Shown one piece after another: positions 50,351 through 57,427 of a DNA stretch of 57,427 nucleotides. How positions within the stretch are numbered: the first letter of the stretch is position 1; each line of letters begins with the position of its first letter. The DNA comes from Myxococcales bacterium. GTDB lineage: Bacteria; Myxococcota; Polyangia; Polyangiales; Polyangiaceae. The notes beneath the pieces were generated by a model. It was given only the letters and a program-made list of their open reading frames with translations, was not told where the DNA came from and ran no database searches. The translations under genes and the position numbers were made by a program. The stretch spans positions 30,452-87,878 of the forward strand of contig PLXW01000146.1 in assembly GCA_003151595.1 (NCBI GenBank), in the 5' to 3' direction.

Positions 50351-51306
50351 ACGCCTTGAAACGCGTGACGGGCCTCACACGGCGCGCGTGGTTCGGACCG
50401 CTGGTCGCGCTCGTTTGCGTGTACGCGCTCTTTGCGATCTTGAAGCCCGACACGTTCGCGCGCGCGTCGAACCTCACGACGATGGCGCGACAGACGGTGG
50501 TCGTCGCCATCGCGGCGGTCGGCGCGACGCTCGTCATCGTGCACGGCGGGATCGATCTCTCGGTCGGCTCGGGCGTCGCGCTGGCCACGGTCGTCATCGC
50601 GTCGCTCCTCAAGTCGGGCCACGGCCCCATCGCCTCTTCGCTCGCCGGGATCGCCGTGCTCGGCGCGGCGGGGCTGGCCACGGGCGCCATCGTCACGCGG
50701 ATGAAGATCGCGCCCTTCATCGTCACGCTGGGCTCGATGAGCATCCTGCGCGGCGTGGCCAAGGGGGTCGCCGACGAACAGAAGATCGACGTCGACCCGC
50801 ACGGGCTCGACGCGCTCCTCGCCGTCCCCGAGCACGGCCCGTTCCCGATGGGTGTGTGGATCGCCATCGCCATCGCCGTCTTCTTCGCCGCCGTCCTCCG
50901 CTACACGCGCTTCGGTCGTCACGTCTTCGCGGTCGGAAGCAACGAGGCGACCGCGCGCTTGTGCGGCGTCGAGGTCGACCGCGTGCGGATCGCCGTCTAC
51001 GCGATCGCAGGGCTCCTCGCCGGCATCGCGGGGGTCATGGAGTTCTCGACGCTGACCGTCGGCGATCCGACTGACTCGATCGGACTCGAGCTCGAGGTGA
51101 TCGCCGCGGTCGTGATCGGCGGCGCGTCGCTCTCCGGCGGCGAAGGGACGATCGCCGGATCGATGATCGGCGCGCTCCTGATGACGGTCATCAAGACCGG
51201 CGGCACGCACCTCGGCTTGCCGAACTGGGTGCAGGAGATCGTCACGGGCGCGATCATCCTGGCGGCCGTCGCGATCGATCGCGCGCGCAAATCACGCACG
51301 CGCTGA
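50347..51306 (+). CDS. sugar ABC transporter permease, RbsC-like
   Basis: A 319-residue BPD_transp_2 permease with 8-10 helices. Family signatures: GATLVIVHGGIDLSVGSGVA near residue 60, FIVTLGSMSILRGVAKG near 120, and GVEVDRVRIAVYAIAGLLAG, then EVIAAVVIGGASLSGGEGTI for the EAA-like loop contacting the ATPase. GTG 50347 overlaps the ATPase stop as GTGA, which decides the start. It forms a homodimer with one RbsA-type chain. It is last in the operon. Confidence 0.95.
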   Translation: MNALKRVTGLTRRAWFGPLVALVCVYALFAILKPDTFARASNLTTMARQTVVVAIAAVGATLVIVHGGIDLSVGSGVALATVVIASLLKSGHGPIASSLAGIAVLGAAGLATGAIVTRMKIAPFIVTLGSMSILRGVAKGVADEQKIDVDPHGLDALLAVPEHGPFPMGVWIAIAIAVFFAAVLRYTRFGRHVFAVGSNEATARLCGVEVDRVRIAVYAIAGLLAGIAGVMEFSTLTVGDPTDSIGLELEVIAAVVIGGASLSGGEGTIAGSMIGALLMTVIKTGGTHLGLPNWVQEIVTGAIILAAVAIDRARKSRTR

Positions 51307-51315
51307 GCGCCTCGC

Positions 51316-51825
51316 TCAGTCCTGTCCCGCGTCGCCCGCGTCGCCGGAGTCGCTCCCTGAATCGACGCTGACGTCGTTGGCGGCGTCGACGCTCCCGTCG
51401 CTCGCGTCACTCGCGTGGCCCGCGTCGCCCGCATCGCCTGCGTCGTTCGCCGGCGGGTTCGCATCGACCCCCGGCCCGGCATCCACCACGACCGGGACGC
51501 ACGACTGATCGCCCGTCACCGCCTGTCCGGCGTGGACGCCGTCGTCGCACTCGCTGAACGCCGGGCCGCCACCGCACGGACACTGCGTCCGCACGACGCA
51601 GCTCGATTGCGCGATGCACACGCCGGCCGTCGCCGTGCACGCCTTCGCGATCGCGTACCCGCACGTGCCGCTCTGGCACTGCACCCCCTGCGTGCATTCG
51701 CCGCCGTTGGCGACGTTGCGGAGACCCGTGACTTCGGGAGTCGAGCTGTCGTCCGACGAGCAACCGCCGGTCGCCAGTGCCGCGGCGAAGGTCAGAGACG
51801 TGATCGCCGCCAGGAAAGTTCTCAT
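51316..51825 (-). CDS. small Cys-rich lipoprotein with an Asp/Ala-rich tail
   Basis: A 169-residue lipoprotein: lipobox ALATGGC (Cys near 22), a compact Cys-rich region (GECTQGVQCQSGTCGYAIA, CVVRTQCPCGGGPAFSEC) of about 80 residues, then a low-complexity tail of DAG/DASD units (DAGDAGDAGHASDASDGSVD). The tail is the reverse of the usual stalk position: it follows the Cys-rich domain. Start 51825 gives a clean signal peptide. No family recognised. It converges on the permease gene with 9 bases between. Confidence 0.8.
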   Translation of the reverse strand: MRTFLAAITSLTFAAALATGGCSSDDSSTPEVTGLRNVANGGECTQGVQCQSGTCGYAIAKACTATAGVCIAQSSCVVRTQCPCGGGPAFSECDDGVHAGQAVTGDQSCVPVVVDAGPGVDANPPANDAGDAGDAGHASDASDGSVDAANDVSVDSGSDSGDAGDAGQD

Positions 51826-51929
51826 CGGCGCGGACCGTAGCAAAGGACGGCCGATGTTCGACATGCATTTGACACGAACGACTCCCCCGCCAATGCTCAC
51901 GCGCGGAGCGGCGGGAAGTGGCCAACGCG

Positions 51930-53123
51930 ATGACGACACCGCACGGACGAATCGCGGCGATGGCGTTCGGCGCGCTGGTCCTCGGGGGCTTCGCTGTCGC
52001 CGTCGCGCGAGGCGAGCATCGAGGCCTCGCCGCGCCGAGCGCGCCGGCGACGGTCGCGGCACTGACCTCGGCGGTCATCGCGACGCCGAGCGCCGAGCCG
52101 GCGACCGACGCGACCCAGCTGGACGGCCGCGCTTTTCCCGACGGCGTGCTCGCGCTCACGTGGGACGACGGGCCCGACGCCACGACGCTGGCGCTCGCCG
52201 AATACCTCGCTCAGAACCACGTCGCGGGGACGTTCTTCGTCGTCAACGAGTGGGTGGCGAATCTGTCATCCGACCCTGGACGAGGACACGGCGTCTTCGA
52301 GACCGGATACCAGTCGATCCCGATCCTCGGCCACCTGGTGAAGCTCGGTCATCGCCTCGGCAATCACACGCTGAACCACGTGCTCCTCGCCGGCGCCGAT
52401 CCGAAGATGGTCGACCTCGAGGTTCGCGCCAACCAGGAGCAGATCGATCCGTTTCTCACCAACGAGCTTCGAATGTTTCGCGTGCCCGGCGGCGCGTGGA
52501 GCGCGGACGCGGCGAAGGTCGTGGCCGCCGACCCGTCGCTGCGCGGGATGGTCGGGCCCATTCGATGGGACGTCGATCGCAAGGACTGGGACAACTCCGT
52601 CGGCTGCAACTCGAACGACGCTGCGACCGAGTGCGAGCGGACCGCGAAGGGGGCGTCGCGCGTGAAGGCGAGCGTGACCGCGCTGCGCTACCTCGCGTCG
52701 ATCGACGAAGCGAAGCACGGGATCGTGCTCTTTCACGATCGCGTCGGAGACGTCGGCTCGGACTACGCGTTGCAGATCGCGCGCTTGATCGTGCCGCGAC
52801 TGAAGGAGCGCGGGTACGTCTTCGCCGCGCCCGTCCTGGCGTTCTCGCCGCTGAAGACGCGCGCGGGGGTGAAGCCGCCGCGCGCCGGCGCCGGCACGCT
52901 CTCTGGTGACTTGAACGGCGATGGTCTGGCCGACGAGTGCCAGGTCGTGAACTCGAACGACGTCGCGTGCGCGCTCGCGTCGAGCCATGGCTTCACGCAG
53001 GACGCCGTCTGGATGCGTGGGGTCTCGGCGTCGCACGCGTGGCTGGCGGACGTCAGCGGCGACGGGCGCGCGGATCTCTGCGTCGAAGCCGGCGACGGCG
53101 TAGCGTGTGGGCTCGCCCCATGA
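51930..53123 (+). CDS. polysaccharide deacetylase (NodB/CE4) with FG-GAP/VCBS-like C-terminus
   Basis: An exported protein of 397 residues from ATG 51930 (GTG 51918 possible). An N-terminal hydrophobic segment (MAFGALVLGGFAVAVA) exports or anchors it. All five NodB motifs are present: TWDDGPD, HTLNH, RVPGGAW, DVDRKDW and VLFHDR, so it should be an active metal-dependent N- or O-deacetylase of a glycan. The last 75 residues carry two Ca-binding FG-GAP-like loops (DLNGDGLAD, DVSGDGRAD). It overlaps the GT2 gene by 4 bases, indicating a role in surface-polysaccharide metabolism. Confidence 0.92.
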   Translation: MTTPHGRIAAMAFGALVLGGFAVAVARGEHRGLAAPSAPATVAALTSAVIATPSAEPATDATQLDGRAFPDGVLALTWDDGPDATTLALAEYLAQNHVAGTFFVVNEWVANLSSDPGRGHGVFETGYQSIPILGHLVKLGHRLGNHTLNHVLLAGADPKMVDLEVRANQEQIDPFLTNELRMFRVPGGAWSADAAKVVAADPSLRGMVGPIRWDVDRKDWDNSVGCNSNDAATECERTAKGASRVKASVTALRYLASIDEAKHGIVLFHDRVGDVGSDYALQIARLIVPRLKERGYVFAAPVLAFSPLKTRAGVKPPRAGAGTLSGDLNGDGLADECQVVNSNDVACALASSHGFTQDAVWMRGVSASHAWLADVSGDGRADLCVEAGDGVACGLAP

Positions 53124-53836
53124 GACTCGCCGTCCTCATCCCCGCGTACAACGACGTCGCGCCGCTCGCTCGCGCCCTTCGCGCGCTCGGCGAAGCGGCC
53201 AAAGGGACGCACGGCGTGACGGTCTTCCTGGTCGACGACGGGAGCGAGCCGCCGATCGAGCCGAGCCTGGAGCTCGGCGTGCCTCCGCACGCGAACCTTC
53301 GCGTCGTGATCGCGCGCCATCCGGTGAACCTGGGCCAAGGCGCGGCGCTCGAGACCGCGCGCCAGCTCGCGCTCCGCGAAGAGGCCTTCGATGCCTACGT
53401 CACGATGGACGCCGACGGACAGCATCGCGTCCAGGACGTGCTCGCGCTCGCGCTCGCGATCCGCGACGGAGCCGACGTGGCCTTCGGCAATCGCTTCCTC
53501 GGCGACTCGAACGTCCCGCGCATGCGCGCCGCGATCCTTCGCGCCGCGCGCATCTTCGAGTGGGCCATCACCGGGCTCCGCCTGGCCGACGCGCATAACG
53601 GGCTGCGCGCCTTCAGCGCGCGAGCACTCGCGCGAATCGCGATTCACCAGAACCGGATGGCGCACGCCACCGAGATCAAGCAGCAGGTGTCGCGCGCGGG
53701 GCCGCTCGTGGTCGTCGAGGTGCCGGTGACGGTGCGCTACACGCGCGAGTCGCTGGCGAAGGGGCAGAGGTCGCTCGGCGCCGTCGTGATCCTACGCGAC
53801 CTGCTCCTCCAGTATCTGTTCGGAGAGCATCCATGA
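53120..53836 (+). CDS. GT2 family glycosyltransferase, DPM1-like
   Basis: A 238-residue GT-A enzyme. Nucleotide-sugar motifs are LIPAYNDV at the start, VFLVDDGSEPP, and the DxD-type MDADGQH; NLGQGAALETAR, FGNRFLGDSNVP and LADAHNGLRAFS are typical of DPM1/GtrB-type transferases that move a sugar onto polyprenyl phosphate. No C-terminal membrane helices are present, but the next gene (DUF2304) encodes two and may anchor it. ATG 53120 overlaps the deacetylase stop as ATGA. Confidence 0.93.
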   Translation: MRLAVLIPAYNDVAPLARALRALGEAAKGTHGVTVFLVDDGSEPPIEPSLELGVPPHANLRVVIARHPVNLGQGAALETARQLALREEAFDAYVTMDADGQHRVQDVLALALAIRDGADVAFGNRFLGDSNVPRMRAAILRAARIFEWAITGLRLADAHNGLRAFSARALARIAIHQNRMAHATEIKQQVSRAGPLVVVEVPVTVRYTRESLAKGQRSLGAVVILRDLLLQYLFGEHP

Positions 53837-54222
53837 ACCTCGCCGCCGTCGCGCTGCTGCTCCTTGTCTTCGGACTCGTTGTGTTCGATTGGATCACGCT
53901 CCGTGGGAAGAACCGGCGCGCGCTTCTCCTCGAATCGGCGGCGTTCGTCGGAGGCGCGTTCTTCATCGCGTTTCCGAACCGGGCCACGGCGCTGGCGCAC
54001 GTCGTCGGCATCGGGCGAGGCGTGGACTTCCTGCTCTACCCGATCGTGATCTGGCTGGTGCGCGAGTCGCTGCTCACGCGCCGCCGTCGGCAGGAAGACG
54101 GAGAGAAGCTCACGCAACTGGCGCGCGCGATCGCCATCGCCGAAGCGCGCACGTTCTCCGACTACTCGAGCAAACGCGCGCCGTCGCAGTCTTCGGACTG
54201 CGAAGCTTCGACGACGACGTAG
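53833..54222 (+). CDS. DUF2304 family small membrane protein
   Basis: A 129-residue protein with two or three helices (AAVALLLLVFGLVVFDWITL, LLESAAFVGGAFFIAFPNRA, GVDFLLYPIVIWLVRESLLT) and a charged C-terminal helix, matching DUF2304. This family is regularly encoded directly after GT2 genes and is thought to assist lipid-linked sugar transfer. Start 53833 overlaps the GT2 stop as ATGA. Its last 61 bases overlap the 3' end of the convergent membrane glycosyltransferase-like gene. Confidence 0.9.
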   Translation: MNLAAVALLLLVFGLVVFDWITLRGKNRRALLLESAAFVGGAFFIAFPNRATALAHVVGIGRGVDFLLYPIVIWLVRESLLTRRRRQEDGEKLTQLARAIAIAEARTFSDYSSKRAPSQSSDCEASTTT

Positions 54223-55586
54223 CGCTTCGGCGCGTGGAACGGCGCGGCCCACAGGAGGTTCCACGGCTCGCGCACCACGCAGACGCGCTCGCCGTCGCGG
54301 ATGGCGTCGATGAGACGCGCGTCGACCTTCCTGGCGAGGAGCGCTTCGAGGCGCGAACCGGTCGGCGTCACGTAGGCCGCGCGCGTCGACAAGAGGACGA
54401 TCGCCATCGCGACGAACGCGACCGCGCCGAAGACCCGCGGCGCGTGCTCGCGCGCGCGGCACGCCAGCCAAAGGTTGATCGCGACGAGCACGATCATCCA
54501 GCACATGTAGTACCGGAGCTCGTGCGACTGCGGCATGCAGGCGACGACGATGGTCGTGACCGCGAACCCGGCGCACGCCACGCGCGCCTCACGCGATCGA
54601 TCGCGCCACGCGCGCCACGCGAGCAGGCCCAGGTTCGCGAGCACGTACGCGCCGAAGAATCCCCCCATGCGGTTGCCGCCCGTCTCGTCCGGCATCCACT
54701 GATCGACTGTCCACCTGCGCTCGTCGCTCATCGGGCGGATCCGCAGCTCGGCCAGCGAGCAAGCGAAGCGCACGGGGCGAGCCACGTGCTCGAGCCATGG
54801 GGGGGACGAGTCGTACGCCGCCTCGACTCCCGGGAGCGCGTGACCCGCGATCGAGAGGCGCACGGGGTAATACGGGTTGCCGTGCGTGGCCAGGTTGGCG
54901 AGGGGCGTCGCGAAGACGATGGGGAGCACGATCGCGATCGCGATCAGCGTCCGCCACGCGCGCACCGCGAGCACGCGCGCAGCCAGGACCACGATCGCCA
55001 ATGCCACGATCGGATGAAGCAGCGCCTTCATGTTCGCCGCGATGGCCGCCGCGAAGAGGGCCAGCGCGATCGTGCGCGCGGTCGGAGCCGCACGCGACGC
55101 GACGCTCTCGATGGCGAGCAAGATGACGACGCTCGCCGCCGCGTTCGCCGGCAGATCGACGTACGCGCATGTGGAGTGCGCCTGCACGAGCGGTACGGCG
55201 AAGAGCGCGAGCACCGTCAGGTACCAGGGCACTGCGAACCGCGCGCGCAGGAACCACGCGAGGAGCGGCACGGCCGCGAACGCGACGAGGTTCGCGCACT
55301 CCGGTCGCCCCGTGATTCGCCACACGAGCCCCTGCAGCCGCTCACCGAGCAGCGGAAACCCCGCGAAGCGCGCCTCGTTTGCCGTATGGAAGACGAACGA
55401 CTCGCGCGGCAAGATGCCCGCGAGCCGCGCCGCGAACGGCAAGTGGTAGTAGCCCACGTCCCACGCTTGCGACATGTCGTGAACGGCTGCCGCGAGCGCC
55501 GACGCGAAGACGATCGCGGCGACGCCGAGCAGCGCGCGATCGATCGCCGCGCCGCGCGTCCACTTCGCCTTCCCATCTCGGTCCAC
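54162..55586 (-). CDS. multi-spanning membrane protein, GT39/ArnT-like glycosyltransferase
   Basis: A protein of about 474 residues with 10-12 hydrophobic helices. After the first helix (LLGVAAIVFASALAAAVHDM) comes a periplasmic loop with WDVGYYHLPFAARLAG, where the Asp is placed like the catalytic Asp of GT-C enzymes using polyprenyl-linked sugars. Another loop holds HGNPYYPVRLSIAG. The soluble C-terminal segment is short. GTG 55586 was chosen; GTG 55646 adds an Arg-rich leader and no start has a strong ribosome site. It converges on and overlaps DUF2304, and together with the GT2 gene it may add sugars to a surface glycan. Confidence 0.75.
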   Translation of the reverse strand: MDRDGKAKWTRGAAIDRALLGVAAIVFASALAAAVHDMSQAWDVGYYHLPFAARLAGILPRESFVFHTANEARFAGFPLLGERLQGLVWRITGRPECANLVAFAAVPLLAWFLRARFAVPWYLTVLALFAVPLVQAHSTCAYVDLPANAAASVVILLAIESVASRAAPTARTIALALFAAAIAANMKALLHPIVALAIVVLAARVLAVRAWRTLIAIAIVLPIVFATPLANLATHGNPYYPVRLSIAGHALPGVEAAYDSSPPWLEHVARPVRFACSLAELRIRPMSDERRWTVDQWMPDETGGNRMGGFFGAYVLANLGLLAWRAWRDRSREARVACAGFAVTTIVVACMPQSHELRYYMCWMIVLVAINLWLACRAREHAPRVFGAVAFVAMAIVLLSTRAAYVTPTGSRLEALLARKVDARLIDAIRDGERVCVVREPWNLLWAAPFHAPKRYVVVEASQSEDCDGARLLE

Positions 55587-55682
55587 GTTCGGTCGCTCGT
55601 GGCTACGGATACGGCGGCTGCGCGTCAACCGCCCCGCACGCGCCACCTGCGTTTTCGGGATGCTAGGATTCGCGCGGTTCGA

Positions 55683-55949
55683 ATGAGCGAAGAAGTCGTC
55701 GTCCCTTTTCGCCCCACGCGCGCGACCGTTCCCCCGCTCGTCGGCGTACGGAGCACGCTCATCACGTCGTCTCTCTTGTCGCTCCGCGCCAACGGCCTCG
55801 AGGCGCGCTACGTCGAAGGGCTCGATCCCATCGGGCTCCGTGGGCTCCTCACCTCGGTGAGCGAGCCGTTCGCGCAGAAGGTGTACGTGCGCGAGATCGC
55901 GACCTCGACCACCGAAACATCGTGCGGATTTCGAATCTCGTGGGCGTGA
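55683..55949 (+). CDS. small TIGR02265-like protein or fragment
   Basis: An 88-residue protein (MSEEVVVPFRPTRAT at the start). Its last 26 residues (FAQKVYVREI to GFRISWA) match the C-terminus of the TIGR02265-like protein at 34021-34647 at about 12 positions, including YV, E, GFR and WA. It is about 120 residues shorter, lacking the helical N-terminal domain, so it is either a compact family member or a truncated paralog that was kept. It ends immediately before the alpha/beta hydrolase start and is probably co-transcribed with it. Confidence 0.65.
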   Translation: MSEEVVVPFRPTRATVPPLVGVRSTLITSSLLSLRANGLEARYVEGLDPIGLRGLLTSVSEPFAQKVYVREIATSTTETSCGFRISWA

Positions 55950-55951
55950 CG

Positions 55952-56830
55952 ATGTACGACGTCACCGCGCGCGATGGAACGCGCATCGCGTGGCGCGCGC
56001 TCGAAGCGCGAGGCGAAGAAGGCGCGTCGATCGTCCTGACGAACGGCCTCAGCACGACGGACGAGTTCTGGCGCCCGCTGAAGGCGGGGCTGACGGGAGC
56101 GCATCGCGTCGTCGATTGGTGGTACCGCGGGCATGGCGAGAGCGAGTCGTCGCGGTCGAACGACTACGCGATCGCGACGCACGTCGACGATCTCCGGCGC
56201 GTCACCGAAGCGGCGCGCGACTCGGGCGACGGCGCGCGCCCTCCGGTTCACATCGCGTTCTCGATGGGGGTCACGGTGCTGCTCGAGCTTTATCGCGCGC
56301 GACCGGATCTCGTGCAGGCCATGGTGCTCATCGCCGGCGGTGCGGATCACCCGTACGCCTCGAGCCCGCTCTTCCGCGTCCCCTTCGCGCGCGCCGCGAT
56401 CCGTCGTGGCCTGCGCGCCGCTGCGCCGATCGTCCCCGCGCTCTCTCCTCTCGCGCGCCGTGTGACGAAGGCGAAGGCGCTCTTTCCGATCGCACAATCG
56501 CTCGGCGCGATCGGCCGCGACGCGCCGCGCGAGGAGGTGGAGCGGTTCTTCCGCACCGTGGGCGCGATGGATCTCCGCGCGTACTGGGGAACGCTCGAGT
56601 CGCTGATGGGCGCTCGCGCGTCCGACGTCCTGCCGCGCGTGCGGGTGCCGGTCCTCGTCGTGGCCCCCGACCGCGACGTGATGGCGTTACGCGGAGACCT
56701 CGAAGCGCTTCGCGACGCGATCCCCGGCGCCCAATGGATGCACATCCCGCACTCGAGCCACGCCGTGCTCCTCGAAGCGGGCGACGCCATCGCAGCGCGC
56801 GTGCGCGATTTCACGGCCGCGCTCTACTAG
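55952..56830 (+). CDS. alpha/beta hydrolase family protein
   Basis: A 292-residue alpha/beta hydrolase without signal peptide. Oxyanion region: IVLTNGLSTTDEFWRPL (an unusual TNGLS in place of HG). The nucleophile is the Ser in HIAFSMGVTVLLEL, acid Asp in VVAPDRDVMAL, base His in IPHSSHAVLLEAGD. WWYRGHGESE matches the DxRGxGxS loop of esterase/perhydrolase-like members. ATG 55952 was chosen; GTG 55946 overlaps the upstream stop as GTGA and is equally possible. The substrate is unknown; the upstream gene is a TIGR02265-like small protein. Confidence 0.9.
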   Translation: MYDVTARDGTRIAWRALEARGEEGASIVLTNGLSTTDEFWRPLKAGLTGAHRVVDWWYRGHGESESSRSNDYAIATHVDDLRRVTEAARDSGDGARPPVHIAFSMGVTVLLELYRARPDLVQAMVLIAGGADHPYASSPLFRVPFARAAIRRGLRAAAPIVPALSPLARRVTKAKALFPIAQSLGAIGRDAPREEVERFFRTVGAMDLRAYWGTLESLMGARASDVLPRVRVPVLVVAPDRDVMALRGDLEALRDAIPGAQWMHIPHSSHAVLLEAGDAIAARVRDFTAALY

Positions 56831-56852
56831 CGATGCGAACCGAGAACGAGCT

Positions 56853-57269
56853 TCAGACCGACGCGACCCACTTCATCAGCGTGCCGCACAACGGCGACTG
56901 CGGATTGCGCGCGCGCTCGAGATCGAGCCCCTTCTGAAACGCGACGCGTGCCGACGCTTCATCGCCGACGCGAACGTGGCAGAGGCCGAGCAGCTCGTAG
57001 TCGGCCGGCTCGTTGTGCGCAGTGAGGAGCACCTGCAGCGGCGCGATCGCTTTCTTGTGCGCGGCGGCGATCGCCGGACCGGGGAACGTCGGGATCCCCT
57101 TCGCGTGAATCATCAGCTTCAGCGCCTGGCGCTGATCCGCTTCGGGGTACGACTGGAAGGCCGGGCTCGAGAAGAGCTGGGCGTACCCGGCGTACGACTC
57201 ATCCATCTTCCCGGCCTTCGCGTGGCCGATGATGACTTTGACCGCAGCGACGAGCTCTTCGTTCGGCAT
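56853..57269 (-). CDS. hypothetical helical (TPR-like) protein
   Basis: A 138-residue, wholly helical, cytoplasmic protein (MPNEELVAAVKVIIGHAKAG, YAGYAQLFSSPAFQSYPEAD, DYELLGLCHVRVGDEASARV). The final helix pair has the spacing of a single TPR: EPADYELLGLCHVRVGDEAS, then AFQKGLDLER. No family recognised. It converges on the alpha/beta hydrolase 22 bases away. Confidence 0.75.
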   Translation of the reverse strand: MPNEELVAAVKVIIGHAKAGKMDESYAGYAQLFSSPAFQSYPEADQRQALKLMIHAKGIPTFPGPAIAAAHKKAIAPLQVLLTAHNEPADYELLGLCHVRVGDEASARVAFQKGLDLERARNPQSPLCGTLMKWVASV

Positions 57270-57322
57270 GCGACAGAGACTAGCGCGCGTTGTCGTGTGA
57301 GGTCGACGCGCGCCGTGCGCAA

Positions 57323-57427
57323 TCAGCCGCCGGTGCCACCACCGCCGCCTGTCCCGCCGCCGCCATTGCCACCACCGCCGCCGGTCCCACCGCCACCGCC
57401 ACCGCCGCCGCCAAAGCCACCACAGCC
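57323..57427 (-). CDS. C-terminal end of a Gly-rich protein (partial)
   Basis: The last 34 residues of a gene that runs out of the window. They are almost pure glycine with periodic Thr or Asn (GGGGGTGGGGGN pattern) and one Cys and Phe at the window edge. The frame is supported by the regular 6-residue period and the TGA stop at 57323-57325. Gly-rich tails of this kind occur on secreted or RNA-associated proteins; nothing more can be said. Confidence 0.5.
   Translation of the reverse strand, partial: GCGGFGGGGGGGGGTGGGGGNGGGGTGGGGGTGG

Noticed and set aside
53889..55949. 686-codon plus-strand frame
   Set aside because: Most of it is an Arg/His-rich shadow of the minus-strand membrane protein; only the last 88 codons (from 55683) look like a real gene.
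1..57427. tRNA, rRNA or integrase-flanked mobile island
   Set aside because: No cloverleaf-like segment, rRNA sequence, integrase or transposase gene was recognised while reading either strand.

Overview
The window is high-GC DNA with a very strong codon-position bias, so most long open frames opposite real genes are shadows. Several features point to a myxobacterium-like member of Myxococcota (Polyangia): many outer-membrane lipoproteins with Asp/Gly/Ala-rich stalks, Cys-rich NCGACG repeats, a soluble Ser/Thr kinase fused to another enzyme, RCC1- and Sel1-type repeat proteins, and a TIGR02265-like protein. I see no rRNA, tRNA, CRISPR array, phage genes or complete transposon.

Layout. 1-342: end of an RND pump. 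347-6378: a DnaK-like ATPase divergent from glycogen synthase, which converges on a GH57 branching-enzyme/DUF4912 pair. 6496-8549: a solitary beta-class N6-adenine methyltransferase behind a dienelactone hydrolase. 8625-11226: a single-pass protein with repeated RT[TM][VI] motifs, an enoyl-CoA hydratase, DUF2277 and a tiny protein. 11240-14471: a three-gene operon with 4-bp overlaps (unknown, epoxide hydrolase, malic enzyme). 14616-18388: an amidohydrolase lipoprotein and a Ser/Thr kinase fused to an alpha/beta hydrolase. 18398-22119: outer-membrane phospholipase A, a lactonase pseudogene ending in an array of hairpins, and a Cys-rich/Gly-rich lipoprotein. 22306-22582: a striking array of perfect palindromes centred on ATCGAT. 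22658-34647: mostly secreted, lipoprotein and repeat proteins. 34901-37372: an EamA exporter divergent from a MocR regulator with an inverted repeat between them.

38530-44554: a compact, possibly biosynthetic island. A CrtC/AttH-like lipocalin is fused to a polyprenyl diphosphate synthase and followed by a GT1-type glycosyltransferase. Convergent to these are an MFS exporter and a left-handed beta-helix protein. I consider this the best candidate for an undescribed pathway, perhaps a modified and glycosylated terpenoid.

44645-51306: a tight five-gene sugar operon (fucose/arabinose-isomerase family protein, FGGY kinase with the D-ribulokinase TCSLV signature, and a complete RbsBAC-like ABC importer). 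Its logic fits D-arabinose or a similar pentose going to D-ribulose and then D-ribulose 5-phosphate. 51930-54222: a polysaccharide deacetylase, GT2 and DUF2304 operon overlapping a convergent multi-spanning glycosyltransferase-like membrane protein. 55683-57427: a small TIGR02265-like fragment, an alpha/beta hydrolase, a small helical protein and the end of a Gly-rich protein.
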